64,000 nt of DNA from Rhodocyclaceae bacterium (GCA_016791105.1 JAEUNM010000048.1:30090-94089); one strand, 5' to 3'. Numbered from the stretch's first letter, positions 43,747-52,956 are shown. Made by a program: numbers and translations. Notes: a model not told the origin generated them from the sequence alone.

Positions 43747-46341
43747 ATGGACGTCCAACGCGTGCGTACCCTGCGCGGGCCCAACCTGTGGAGCCGCCAC
43801 ACCGCCATCGAAGCCGTGGTTTATTGCAACGACCAGGAACGCGCAATCTGCAACCTGCCCGGCTTTGAAACGCGGCTGCGCGAACGTTTCCCCGAACTCG
43901 ACGTACTGAAGCCGGCCGGATATCGCGGCCCGGTATCGGTTGCGCGCGCACTGGAATTGTCCGCGCTGGGACTGCAGGAACAAGCCGGCTGTCCGGTCAC
44001 GTTCAGCCACACCGCGGCCACGGTGGAAGACGGCATATTCCAGGTAATCGTCGAATACAGCGAAGAAGAGGTCGGGCGCCTGGCCATGGATCTGGCCGAA
44101 CAGCTCATACAGGCCGCGCTGGACGACGGCCCCTTCGACCTCGCCGCGGCGCTGGCCCGGCTGCAGGATCTGGACGAGGACGTGCGGCTCGGCCCCAGCA
44201 CCGGCGCCATCGTGCAGGCCGCAGCGGCGCGCGGCGTCCCTTACCGCCGCCTCACCCAGGGCAGCATGGTGCAATTTGGCTGGGGCAGCCGGCAGCGGCG
44301 CATCCAGGCGGCGGAAACCGGCCGCACCGGTGCCATCGCCGAAACCATCGCGCAGGACAAGGAATTGACCAAGGCCCTGCTCGATGCCGCCGGTGTGCCG
44401 GTGCCGCTGGGCAAAGTGGTATCCACGGCGGAAGATGCCTGGGCCGCTGCACAGGCGCTGGGCGGCCGCGTCGTGGTAAAGCCGCGCGACGGCAATCAGG
44501 GCAAGGGCGTCACGGTCAATATCGAAACGCGCGACCAGGTATTCGCGGCATTCGCCGGCGCCAAGGCGCGCGGCGACGAAATCATCGTCGAACGCTATCT
44601 GCCCGGCGCAGATTTCCGCCTGCTGGTGGTGGGCGACAAACTGGTGGCAGCGGCGCGGCGCGACCCGCCGCGCGTCATCGGCGACGGCCAGCACACGATA
44701 CGCGAGCTGGTCGAAGAAATTAACCGCGACCCGCGCCGCGGTTCGGGCCACGCCACCACGCTCACCAAAATCCGCCTCGACGACATCGCACTGGCAACTT
44801 TGGCCGAGCGCGGCTTCACGGCCGACAGCGTCCCGCCGAAAGGCAAGCGCGTGCTGTTGCGCAATAACGCGAACCTCAGCACCGGCGGCACCGCCACCGA
44901 CGTGACCGACGACGTGCATGCCGAAGTCGCCGCGCGTGCCGTCGAAGCAGCGCAAATGGTCGGTCTGGACATATGCGGCGTAGACGTCGTGTGCGAAAGC
45001 GTCACCCGCCCGCTGGAAGAACAAGGCGGCGGCATCGTCGAAGTGAATGCCGCGCCGGGCCTGCGCATGCATCTGGCGCCGTCCTTCGGCAAAAGCCGGC
45101 CGGTAGGCGAAGCCATCGTGGACATCATGTTCCCCCCCGGTGACAGCGGCCGCATCCCGGTCGTGGCGGTCGCCGGCACCAACGGCAAAACCACCACCGT
45201 GCGGCTCACCGCGCACATTCTGGGCGTGCAGGGCCACCGCGTCGGCATGACCAATTCCGATGGCGTCTATATCGGCCGTCAGCGCATAGATACCGGCGAC
45301 TGCAGCGGCCCGCGCAGCGCGCGCAATGTGTTGCTGCACCCCGAAGTCGATGCGGCGGTATTCGAAACCGCGCGCGGCGGCGTGCTGCGCGAAGGGCTGG
45401 CATTCGACCGCTGCGATGTCGCCATCGTGACCAACATAGGCATAGGCGACCACCTGGGCCTCAATTACATCCACAGCGTCGAAGACCTCGCGGTGGTGAA
45501 GCGTGTAATCGTGCAGAACGTGGCGCCGCAGGGCACAGCCGTGTTGAACGCCGCCGACCCCATGGTGGCGGCCATGGCCGATGCCTGCCCCGGCTCCATC
45601 ATCTATTTCGCGTCCGACCGCGATCATCCGGTGCTGGCCACGCACCGCGCGCAAGGCAAGCGCGTGGTGTATCTGGAAGGCGATGCCATCGTTGCCGCCG
45701 AAGGCCGCAGCAAAGTATCCATCCCGCTCGCGGACATTCCGCTCACGCGCAACGGCAGCATAGGGTTCCAGATCGAAAATGCCATGGCGTCGGCCGCCGC
45801 GGCCTGGGCGCTGGGTGTGGATTGGGTAATCGTCAAAAAGGGCTTGTCGTCCTTCGTCAATGACGCCGCCACGGCACCCGGCCGCTTCAACGTATTCGAT
45901 TACCGCGGTGCCACGCTGATCGCCGACTATGGCCACAATCCGGACGCCATGATGGCGCTCCTGAAAGCCGTGGATAACATGCCTGCGCGGCGCCGCGCAG
46001 TGGTGATCAGTGGCGCCGGCGACCGCCGCGACGAAGACATACGCCGCCAGACAGAACTGCTGGGCGACGCCTTCGACGACGTCATCCTGTACCAGGACCA
46101 ATGCCAGCGCGGGCGCGCCGACGGCGAAGTGGTCGCCCTGCTGCGCGCCGGACTGGCCCAAGCCAGGCGTGCCAGCCACGTGCAGGAAATTCGCGGCGAA
46201 TTTGTCGCCATCGATACCGCACTGGCGCGGCTGCAGGCGGGCGATCTGTGCCTGATACTGGTCGATCAGGTGGAAGAAGCGCTGCAGCACATCGAGCAGC
46301 GCGTGGCCGGCGCGACGGAATCGGCAGTCGCGCTCGCCTGA
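43747..46341 (+). CDS. cphA: Cyanophycin synthetase CphA1
   Basis: Makes the Asp-Arg polymer cyanophycin, a nitrogen store, from Asp, Arg and ATP. The 864-residue product has the N-terminal domain (MDVQRVRTLRGPNLWSRHTA), an ATP-grasp (RLTQGSMVQFGWGSRQRRI, VVVKPRDGNQGKGVTV, VEVNAAPGLRMHL) and a Mur-ligase-like domain with an intact P-loop AVAGTNGKTTTVRLTA (about 476) and GHNPDAM. GAGGAG lies upstream of ATG 43747. A perfect 26-bp inverted repeat follows at 46364-46389. Its antisense frame is open for over 1100 codons, a codon-bias artefact. Confidence 0.97.
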   Translation: MDVQRVRTLRGPNLWSRHTAIEAVVYCNDQERAICNLPGFETRLRERFPELDVLKPAGYRGPVSVARALELSALGLQEQAGCPVTFSHTAATVEDGIFQVIVEYSEEEVGRLAMDLAEQLIQAALDDGPFDLAAALARLQDLDEDVRLGPSTGAIVQAAAARGVPYRRLTQGSMVQFGWGSRQRRIQAAETGRTGAIAETIAQDKELTKALLDAAGVPVPLGKVVSTAEDAWAAAQALGGRVVVKPRDGNQGKGVTVNIETRDQVFAAFAGAKARGDEIIVERYLPGADFRLLVVGDKLVAAARRDPPRVIGDGQHTIRELVEEINRDPRRGSGHATTLTKIRLDDIALATLAERGFTADSVPPKGKRVLLRNNANLSTGGTATDVTDDVHAEVAARAVEAAQMVGLDICGVDVVCESVTRPLEEQGGGIVEVNAAPGLRMHLAPSFGKSRPVGEAIVDIMFPPGDSGRIPVVAVAGTNGKTTTVRLTAHILGVQGHRVGMTNSDGVYIGRQRIDTGDCSGPRSARNVLLHPEVDAAVFETARGGVLREGLAFDRCDVAIVTNIGIGDHLGLNYIHSVEDLAVVKRVIVQNVAPQGTAVLNAADPMVAAMADACPGSIIYFASDRDHPVLATHRAQGKRVVYLEGDAIVAAEGRSKVSIPLADIPLTRNGSIGFQIENAMASAAAAWALGVDWVIVKKGLSSFVNDAATAPGRFNVFDYRGATLIADYGHNPDAMMALLKAVDNMPARRRAVVISGAGDRRDEDIRRQTELLGDAFDDVILYQDQCQRGRADGEVVALLRAGLAQARRASHVQEIRGEFVAIDTALARLQAGDLCLILVDQVEEALQHIEQRVAGATESAVALA

Positions 46342-46363
46342 CGGGCGCTCAGGCCATACCGCA

Positions 46364-46389
46364 GGCTTGCCCGGCGCGCCGGGCAAGCC
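46364..46389. terminator. Perfect inverted repeat downstream of cphA
   Basis: GGCTTGCCCGGCG (46364-46376) and its exact complement (46377-46389) are abutted, giving a 26-bp palindrome between the convergent cphA and its neighbour. There is no long T-tract, so it may be a weak bidirectional terminator or an mRNA-end stabiliser. Confidence 0.5.
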
Positions 46390-46406
46390 GAAATTTGCGT
46401 GCTGAT

Positions 46407-47204
46407 TCAGCGGCCGGCGGCGAATGTCCGACCCTGCGGCACCAGACGGAGTTTTCCTTCCGCCGTCACACTTTCCTGCGCGCAAACCAGGCGCTTCGTG
46501 CCGTCCCAGCGCGCATCGCGGCAATGCGCGATTTCGCCCAGTCTGGCTCCGTCGGCGGCAAACGCCAGCACACTGTGCAAAACATGAGGGCCAGCCTGTT
46601 CGCGCGCGCACTGCAGCGCGAATTTGCCGCCCTGCGTAACCACGCCAGCAGGGTCGCTGCAATGCTCGGACAGCAGCTGCTGCGGCGCCCCGCCTCCTGC
46701 CAGCAGCAGGCGCGTGCGGCGGCCTTCGAGCGGGTCATCGGCCACCGGCGCATAGACACGCTGCACGATGAGCGTGCGCCCGCCGGGTAGTGCGCGCGCT
46801 TCGGAAACGCGGTCCGCATCGCCCCAATTCACGGCGTCGGCCGGCACCTCGGCGATGGATTTATCCACCGCGTCCACCCCGGCCGCGAGCAGCGAGCCAG
46901 GCACGACATCACAGCGCTTCACGTAGACGTCGGGCACATAAGGCTGGATCATGCCCACCCCGGCACGTGCCTCGGCCTCGTTATCCGCGGCCGCCGCAAC
47001 CAGCGCGTACATGCGCCGCTTGTCGCCGCAGTCGGCCATCTGCACGATGCGCGCCTGCCGCAAATCCTTGCGCAAGGCACGCGCCTGTGCGGCAATTACG
47101 GCCGGCTCGGGCGCACTGGCGGCGATCACCAGATAGAGCGCCTCCCCATGCGCGGCGACACTTGCCGCGCACAGCAGGCCAAGAAGCGCCGCGCTGCGCA
47201 GCAT
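46407..47204 (-). CDS. Secreted Cys-containing protein of unknown function
   Basis: A 265-residue protein with signal peptide MLRSAALLGLLCAASVAAHGEA. The first half (LYLVIAASAPEPAVIAAQARALRKDL...) resembles a SPOR-like alpha/beta repeat only loosely; the second half has spaced Cys (SEHCSDPAG, LQCARE, AHCRDARWD, LVCAQE) that may form disulfides. The start ATG 47204 shares its A with the stop of the upstream peptidase gene (TGATG), so the two are coupled. I do not recognise the family. Confidence 0.7.
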   Translation of the reverse strand: MLRSAALLGLLCAASVAAHGEALYLVIAASAPEPAVIAAQARALRKDLRQARIVQMADCGDKRRMYALVAAAADNEAEARAGVGMIQPYVPDVYVKRCDVVPGSLLAAGVDAVDKSIAEVPADAVNWGDADRVSEARALPGGRTLIVQRVYAPVADDPLEGRRTRLLLAGGGAPQQLLSEHCSDPAGVVTQGGKFALQCAREQAGPHVLHSVLAFAADGARLGEIAHCRDARWDGTKRLVCAQESVTAEGKLRLVPQGRTFAAGR

Positions 47205-47920
47205 CACAGGCCGCTTTCACGCTTCACGCGCGCCAGTTCCGGGTTATCCACCAATTGCACGTGCGCTACGTCGCGAAACGTTTTCCAGTCTCCGCCCCAG
47301 AACAGTCCGACTTTTTTAGCTTCTTCGCCCAGGGCATCCCAAAAACCGTTTTGCTCTGCGGCGTCAGACCAGGCCCAGCGCTGGTCGATGATGTCGGCCG
47401 CGTAGGCATTGGGCGTTCCGTCCGGCAACTGTGCGTTATGGAAGCTGAATTTCACCTTGCTATGGCCTTTGCGCACGATTTCGAGCTGCACCGCCACTGA
47501 GCGCCAGGCGAAAAAAATTTTCGGCAGAAAACCGCGCCCGGCCAGCGCGCTCACCACCGCCTGCACCTTGGGACGCATGGCTGCGTTCAGACTGGCGATC
47601 TTTTTTTCCTGCGTCCATTGCGAACTGTCCCCGCTCCAGTCGGTGATCACGGCGCTCGCGGGCGATGCCGGCGGCGCACTTTCCAGGTGGGCAAGCGCGT
47701 TCAATCGCAACCAGGTGCGCATGCCGGGCTCGATCAGACTGTCCGGATTTGCCGTGAATGTGGCCTGAAAGCGCCGGATCGCGTCTATCGTATCGGCGTC
47801 GCACTCGCCGTTCGCCGCGCCCGAATAAAATCCCGCCGCCTCGAGCAATTGCTGCACCATGACCACGTCGGCCGCGCCATTGCTGCCCTTCTTGCCTACC
47901 GATGCGCTCAATTCCGTCAT
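47204..47920 (-). CDS. Peptidoglycan-binding protein with M15-type peptidase domain
   Basis: A 238-residue protein. Residues about 8-70 form a PG_binding_1 domain (DVVMVQQLLEAAGFYSGAANGE, IDAIRRFQ). Residues about 110-235 match M15-family LD-carboxypeptidase/endolysin domains: FFAWRSVAVQLEIVRKG, SFHNAQLPDGTPNAYAADIID (zinc His and Asp) and AHVQLVDNPEL (third ligand). GGAGG is ideally placed before ATG 47920. There is no classical signal peptide, so export is unclear. It is coupled to the unknown secreted protein downstream. Confidence 0.82.
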   Translation of the reverse strand: MTELSASVGKKGSNGAADVVMVQQLLEAAGFYSGAANGECDADTIDAIRRFQATFTANPDSLIEPGMRTWLRLNALAHLESAPPASPASAVITDWSGDSSQWTQEKKIASLNAAMRPKVQAVVSALAGRGFLPKIFFAWRSVAVQLEIVRKGHSKVKFSFHNAQLPDGTPNAYAADIIDQRWAWSDAAEQNGFWDALGEEAKKVGLFWGGDWKTFRDVAHVQLVDNPELARVKRESGL

Positions 47921-48181
47921 GTCAGCATCCTCCGGATGGCTATGTGCCGGCAGAGCTTCCAATGCCGACATCGACACCAATGGACGGCCAAGCAGGGCCG
48001 TAGCGTATTGCAGCGTGTGCGGGACGGACGGCCTACTGCCATTGCCCGCAAGGGCCGGATTTGACGGCCAGGAGAGCGGTACGAATTTTCATGCTAGCAC
48101 GCCGCCCGCGAGTAGCGATTTCCCGGCCATGCTGCATACTCAAGCGACCCGCCGCAAAGGCAAACTGCAGACGAGGCTGGC

Positions 48182-48667
48182 ATGGAACGCTTCACGATTT
48201 CTCTCGACGAAGATTTGGCCCAGGAATTCGACCGCCTGATCGCGGCACGCGGCTACAGCAACCGATCAGAGGCCATGCGCGACATGCTGCGCGGGGAAAT
48301 CGAGCGCTGGCGCGAAGAGCGCGACGAAGCGCGTTACTGCGTCGCCAACCTCAGTTACGTGTATGACCACCACGAACGCGCGCTGGCGGAGCGCCTGGCG
48401 CAAATTCAGCACGACCACCACGATCTTTCCGTATCCACGCTGCACGCGCATCTGGACCACGAAACCTGCCTCGAAAGCTCCATCCTGCGCGGCCCCACCG
48501 CCGCCGTGCGGGCATTCGCGCAGACCTTGATGGCCGAACGCGGGGTGCGCCACGGCGCACTGAATGTGATCGCCGTCGATGTGGATGCCAGTGCGCATGC
48601 TCACCCCCACATGGCCGCCGGCAGCGACCACCCCTATCGTCACGTACATTTCAAACCCAAAACCTGA
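48182..48667 (+). CDS. nikR: Nickel-responsive regulator NikR with extra His tail
   Basis: A 161-residue ribbon-helix-helix repressor. The DNA-binding part is MERFTISLDEDLAQEFDRLI and YSNRSEAMRDMLR; the ACT-like nickel domain contains H77, H88, H90 and C96 (HHDLSVSTLHAHLDHETCLE), matching the E. coli set H76, H87, H89, C95. Unlike E. coli NikR, which ends soon after RGVRHG, this protein has about 28 extra residues with six His (AHAHPHM...HPYRHVHF). A NikR-like box lies just downstream, before the transporter gene. Confidence 0.95.
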   Translation: MERFTISLDEDLAQEFDRLIAARGYSNRSEAMRDMLRGEIERWREERDEARYCVANLSYVYDHHERALAERLAQIQHDHHDLSVSTLHAHLDHETCLESSILRGPTAAVRAFAQTLMAERGVRHGALNVIAVDVDASAHAHPHMAAGSDHPYRHVHFKPKT

Positions 48668-48715
48668 GCGCGGATTCGCGCAAAACAGGCTCAACCGCGG
48701 AAATCTGCCCGTGCC

Positions 48716-48742
48716 GTATGAAAAACTGTATAAACTTCATAC
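48716..48742. promoter_or_regulatory. NikR-like operator over the nickel transporter promoter
   Basis: GTATGAA (48716-48722) and TTCATAC (48736-48742) form a perfect 7-bp inverted repeat separated by 13 bp. The E. coli NikR site is GTATGA-N16-TCATAC; here the same hexamers are spaced by 15. The spacer contains TGTATAAA, a possible -10. It lies between nikR and the transporter gene at 48788. Confidence 0.7.
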
Positions 48743-48787
48743 ATTCGACTTAGCTCACCGACGCCGCCGGCCCGCTTCCGCCCGCCC

Positions 48788-49612
48788 ATGTCCAGCCTGC
48801 CCCCTGATTGGTATGCACTCGCCCTGGTCGTATTCGGCCTTGGTTTGCGCCACGGATTCGACCCCGATCATCTGGCCACGATAGATGGCCTCACGCGCTG
48901 CAATGCGTCCGTCAATCCGCATCTGGCGCGCTTTTGCGGGGTTCTGTTTGCACTCGGCCACGGCGCGGTGATCGTCGCCGTGGCGCTATGCGTCAGCGTG
49001 CTGTCCAGCCGCTGGGATACGCCGGAGTGGCTGGAAACCACCGGCGCCTGGATTTCCATCGGCTTTCTCGTGCTGCTGGGCTGCCTAAACCTGCGCGCGG
49101 TGCTGCAGACCGCGCCGCTGGAACGTCCCAAGCCTTCCGGCCTGCGCGCGCGTATGCTGGGCCCTTTGGCGCAGGCAGCGCGGCCGGCACTGGTCGCCCT
49201 GGTCGGTGCCTTGTTCGCACTGTCGTTCGATGCGCTAAGCCTGGCCGCGCTATTCGCCTGGACCGGCTCTCAACACGGCGGCTGGCCCGAAACTTTGCTG
49301 CTCGCCCTGCTGTTTGCGCTCGGCATGCTCATCGTGGACGGTGCGAATGGCCTTTGGGTGGCACGCCTGCTGCGCCGCACCGATCGCGCCGCGCTCAATG
49401 CAGCGCGCGTCATGAGCCTCGCCGTGGCGCTCGCTAGCCTGCTGGTCGCCGGCATGGCCGGTGCGAAAATGCTTTGGCCCGCTGCGGCAGTGTGGAATGA
49501 AACTCAGGCCGTGGCGCTCAGCACGGGGCTCTTGGCCATGCTGACCGGCGCCTACCTGCTGGCGCAGTTTTTGGCCCGCCGGCAAGCACTGGGCGCCGGT
49601 GTGAATCGCTAG
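48788..49612 (+). CDS. NiCoT-family nickel/cobalt transporter
   Basis: A 274-residue membrane permease with 7-8 hydrophobic segments. The NiCoT signature H-x4-DH is present in RHGFDPDHLATIDG, followed by ALGHGAVIV; the third motif, usually LGFDTATE, is LSFDALSLAAL here. It imports Ni2+ (or Co2+). Control by the adjacent nikR and its operator-like box supports nickel. Nickel enzymes such as urease or hydrogenase are not in the window. Confidence 0.93.
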   Translation: MSSLPPDWYALALVVFGLGLRHGFDPDHLATIDGLTRCNASVNPHLARFCGVLFALGHGAVIVAVALCVSVLSSRWDTPEWLETTGAWISIGFLVLLGCLNLRAVLQTAPLERPKPSGLRARMLGPLAQAARPALVALVGALFALSFDALSLAALFAWTGSQHGGWPETLLLALLFALGMLIVDGANGLWVARLLRRTDRAALNAARVMSLAVALASLLVAGMAGAKMLWPAAAVWNETQAVALSTGLLAMLTGAYLLAQFLARRQALGAGVNR

Positions 49613-49869
49613 TCGTCCTGTCCGGGCGCGTCCCGCCGGATCATTTACTGCCCGCAAACGCGCCCGTTGCCGCGGCCCGCGCAGGCGAATCCGGCGCCGC
49701 TTTCGTCGGCTCACAATTGCGCTCGTTGGTCGCCGCTGCGGGAACCGGCAGCTTGCGCGGACATTCGTACCCATCCCGGCCGGACACAAGAATCGCGCAC
49801 CCGGCCGCGACCCCACGATAATGTCGCCCGCCGCACGCGGCTGGCCGCCCGCACCCAATCACCCGAAGC

Positions 49870-51894
49870 ATGGAATACATACTCGACCAATTCGCACAAC
49901 TGCCCGACGCCGAAGACCCGCTGCCACTATTCGTACAGCTTGCGGCCCGCCTGCGCCCGCGGCGCGCGCACGACACCGCCCAGGCCGAACTGAATCTCAA
50001 ATTGCTGTGCGGACTGCTGGCAGAGCGCGCGACATGGCGGCACGCGCTGCGCCGGGCACTGTTCGCGCTCATAGGCCGGCGACGTCAGGTCACGCTTTAC
50101 GCGGAGCGCGGCATCCTGCCCGGCACCGGCTTCTTTTCCGAACTGTCCCGCCGCCTGTCCTGCAAGCTGTTGCCCGAAGCGCTGCAGCCGGAACAGTTGC
50201 GCGATACCCTGGGCATCGTGTTCGCGCGCCATTCGGACTGGATCTGGGTAAAGGCCGTATCCGACGACAGCTGGAAAAAGCTGCTCGCCGCGCTGCGCTT
50301 CGACGAACAGGACGGGCGCCCGACTGAAGTTGCGCGCTCGCTGGGTGAGCTGCTCGAAGCGATACAGGTATTGTCCTACCGCATCGCCGCGATGGGCCTG
50401 GAGCCGGAATTGCTGCGCATCGAGCCCAGCGTGGAAAAATTCGAGTCGCCCTTTCTTATGCAGAACGTCGAGGTGCGGCAATTCCTGGAAGGTTACAAAC
50501 AGTGGTTGGCAGACGCGCAGCACGCCGGCGACGACCACCGTCACGTGATGGTGCTGCTGGACCAGTGCCGTTCCATACTGGCGCGCGTGCGGCGCACCGC
50601 GGCACAGGAAGGCACCAGCGTAAGCCTCACCTTTCTGGCCGTGCGGCTGCGGCAGAACATACGCCGCATGGAAACTTTGCTGCAACTATTGGGCGACTAT
50701 AGAGCGGCCCCGTCCGGCACAGATTTTTACGGCCACGTGGTGGCGCTGTTCAAGCACCTGGTCGAGTCGCAGAACAAGCACAATGACGTAAGCGGGCATG
50801 TCCACCGCAATCTGAACCTCATCGCACTGCGCGTGACCGATAACGCCAGCCGCACCGGCGAACATTACATTGCAAGCGATAGAGCGGAATATTTCGCGCT
50901 CGCACGTTCCGGGCTGGGCGCCGGGCTGATCGTCGGTTTCATGGCCATGCTGAAGGTCGTGATCGCGGCGCAACACTTTGCCCCGCTTTCCGAAGCGCTG
51001 CTGTTCAGCCTGAACTATTCGTTAGGCTTCATGCTGATCCACCTGCTGAATTTCACGGTTGCGACCAAACAGCCGGCCATGACGGCAGCCACCATCGCCG
51101 CCAGCATTCAGGACAGCGAAGACAACCGGCGCAACCTGGACAACCTCGTCAATCTGACCGCCGCCACTGTGCGCGGCCAGATCGTGGCCATTCTGGGCAA
51201 TATCGCACTGGCCATTCCGACCGCCATGGCAATCGCATGGGCCTGGGCACATCTGGCGGGGCTGGCCTTCGTAGAGCCCGCCAAGGCGCATGGCATGCTC
51301 GCAGACATCCATCCGACCGCTTCGGCGGCCGTCATTTACGCCGGTCTGGCCGGCATCTGCCTGTTTCTTTCCGGCATCGTGGCCGGCTATTACGACAACA
51401 AGGCGGTGTACGACCAGATTCCACAGCGCATACGCCAATTGCGCGCGGCACGCTGGCTGCTTGGCGAAGCGCGCCTCGCGCGCGTGGCCGAATATGTGCG
51501 CAATCACTTGGGCGCCCTGGCCGGCAACTTTTATTTCGGCCTGATGCTGGGCGGCGTGACGGCCATGGGCGTGTTGTTCGGCCTGCCGATCGATATTCGC
51601 CACATCACCTTTTCGTCCGCCTATTTCGGCTTTGCCGTGGTGGCACAGGGCTTCCAGCTCGCGCCGGGGGAAATATTCGCGGCCTGCCTGGGCATTGCGG
51701 CGATAGGCTGCGCCAATCTGGCCGTAAGTTTCAGTCTGGCGCTTTGGCTGGCCATGCGGGCGCGCGAAGTGGGCTTCGCACAGCGCGGCCAATTTTTCAA
51801 AAACCTGCTACGCCGGATGCTGGCCTCGCCGCGCGATTTTTTTCTGCCGCCGCGGCGCAACACCGAGGTGGCGGAACAGCGCGCAGGCGGCTGA
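49870..51894 (+). CDS. Gcr-type membrane protein ('site-specific recombinase' family)
   Basis: A 674-residue protein of the family named after gonococcal Gcr (Pfam SpecificRecomb, PF10136). The N-terminal ~340 residues are soluble and Leu/Arg-rich; the C-terminal half has at least six hydrophobic segments (for example GLGAGLIVGFMAMLKVVIA, GLAGICLFLSGIVAGYY). It lacks the catalytic Ser or Tyr region of true recombinases, so the common name is doubtful; the role is unknown. The family is nearly universal in betaproteobacteria. It stands alone between nikR-nickel transporter and a small secreted protein. Confidence 0.9.
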   Translation: MEYILDQFAQLPDAEDPLPLFVQLAARLRPRRAHDTAQAELNLKLLCGLLAERATWRHALRRALFALIGRRRQVTLYAERGILPGTGFFSELSRRLSCKLLPEALQPEQLRDTLGIVFARHSDWIWVKAVSDDSWKKLLAALRFDEQDGRPTEVARSLGELLEAIQVLSYRIAAMGLEPELLRIEPSVEKFESPFLMQNVEVRQFLEGYKQWLADAQHAGDDHRHVMVLLDQCRSILARVRRTAAQEGTSVSLTFLAVRLRQNIRRMETLLQLLGDYRAAPSGTDFYGHVVALFKHLVESQNKHNDVSGHVHRNLNLIALRVTDNASRTGEHYIASDRAEYFALARSGLGAGLIVGFMAMLKVVIAAQHFAPLSEALLFSLNYSLGFMLIHLLNFTVATKQPAMTAATIAASIQDSEDNRRNLDNLVNLTAATVRGQIVAILGNIALAIPTAMAIAWAWAHLAGLAFVEPAKAHGMLADIHPTASAAVIYAGLAGICLFLSGIVAGYYDNKAVYDQIPQRIRQLRAARWLLGEARLARVAEYVRNHLGALAGNFYFGLMLGGVTAMGVLFGLPIDIRHITFSSAYFGFAVVAQGFQLAPGEIFAACLGIAAIGCANLAVSFSLALWLAMRAREVGFAQRGQFFKNLLRRMLASPRDFFLPPRRNTEVAEQRAGG

Positions 51895-52035
51895 AGTTGT
51901 TCTGCACGGAGCCGCGCTTGCTGGTGCCGTCACGGCAATCGTTTCCCGCCGTGACGCCAAACGCGCAAATGCCGAATTTGGCGCTAAGCTCGCACATGCG
52001 CGCCAAACCAGCGTGCTGTCGCCAGGAGAATCCCC

Positions 52036-52605
52036 ATGCCATCAAAATTCGTGCACCGGCTTGCCGGCCTCTGCCTGGCCTCTGCCGCGGCCTTGGCCGG
52101 TGCCGCAGAACTGGCAGGAACGCACCGTCTGGTGCTCGCCAATGCCGCGGGCGAACGCATCGACATCGGCACGGTGACGTTTCGCAGCGCTGGCACGGAA
52201 CGCTGGCGCTTCGACATCAAACTGGATGATGCACGCTTCGAGGAACGCTTTCTCGCCATGCGCCCGTTCAAATGCCTGACCGGCCCCAGCCAGCAAATTT
52301 GCTGGTTTCCATATGGCGAAGAACGTGAAATCACGCGCGACGACCTGGTTCCGCTGGAGTACGCGCTGCTATTCCTGCACAAGAAGCCGGCCAGCGTGAA
52401 TATCGATGCAAAAAACGGCGTCTATTACAAGCTCAGGTGGAGTGCCGCAGGTGCCAGAAGCGCACTCGAAGGCACCCTATGGGACGCCGACTACACGCCC
52501 ATCATCGTGCCCGAGGGTGGCGACCGGCGGCGGCCGGTCACGGCAGACTATCTGTTTGCGGCCGATCCGGGGTCGCACTGGTTGCCGCAACTATTGATCG
52601 AGTAA
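52036..52605 (+). CDS. Secreted protein of unknown function
   Basis: A 189-residue periplasmic protein with signal peptide MPSKFVHRLAGLCLASAAALAGAAE. The rest is beta-rich (THRLVLANAAGERIDIGTVTFR) with two Cys near the middle (FKCLTGPSQQICWFPYGEE). AGGAGA sits just before ATG 52036. Family not recognised; no operon partner is obvious. Confidence 0.75.
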   Translation: MPSKFVHRLAGLCLASAAALAGAAELAGTHRLVLANAAGERIDIGTVTFRSAGTERWRFDIKLDDARFEERFLAMRPFKCLTGPSQQICWFPYGEEREITRDDLVPLEYALLFLHKKPASVNIDAKNGVYYKLRWSAAGARSALEGTLWDADYTPIIVPEGGDRRRPVTADYLFAADPGSHWLPQLLIE

Positions 52606-52674
52606 GGCGAACGGCTGGGGTGGATCGCAAGCATGCAGGCGGTCTGGCCGGATACATGCGTCGGGCGCGACTGA

Positions 52675-52956
52675 TCAGGGCTTGGTGCGCAGGATGATCG
52701 CTTCCACCGAGTCGATCGGAATGACCGCATCGAAAAATTCCCGGCCGGCAAGCCCCTCCAGCAGCACCAGCTTTTCCGTCACATCACGCAGCGAGCCGCT
52801 CAATTCCTGACCGCTTTTCAGGCGCAATGTAACGCGCTTGCCCTTTTGCGCGCCGAGCACGGTCACGGTGGTGTCGGTCGCCGCGATCGACAGCCCCTCG
52901 GCGTGCAGCGTGGAAGCCAGGACGAACAGGGACAAAGCAATACAAAGATTACGCAT
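52675..52956 (-). CDS. Small secreted protein with Sm-like beta fold
   Basis: A 93-residue protein, signal peptide MRNLCIALSLFVLASTLHAEG. The segment VTLRLKSGQELSGSLRDVTEKLVLLEG...FDAVIPIDSVEAIILR has the strand pattern of an Sm/LSm-type barrel (V.L..G..L.G.l.......l......IP...I..I). Whether this is true homology is unsure. AGGAAT lies before ATG 52956. Function unknown. Confidence 0.75.
   Translation of the reverse strand: MRNLCIALSLFVLASTLHAEGLSIAATDTTVTVLGAQKGKRVTLRLKSGQELSGSLRDVTEKLVLLEGLAGREFFDAVIPIDSVEAIILRTKP

Noticed and set aside
43078..46662. 1194-codon open frame antisense to cphA1 and the end of cphA2
   Set aside because: It mirrors two well-conserved genes; its residues are an Arg/His/Ala/Gly/Val-rich mix without domains, and such frames are expected opposite high-GC genes with biased third positions.
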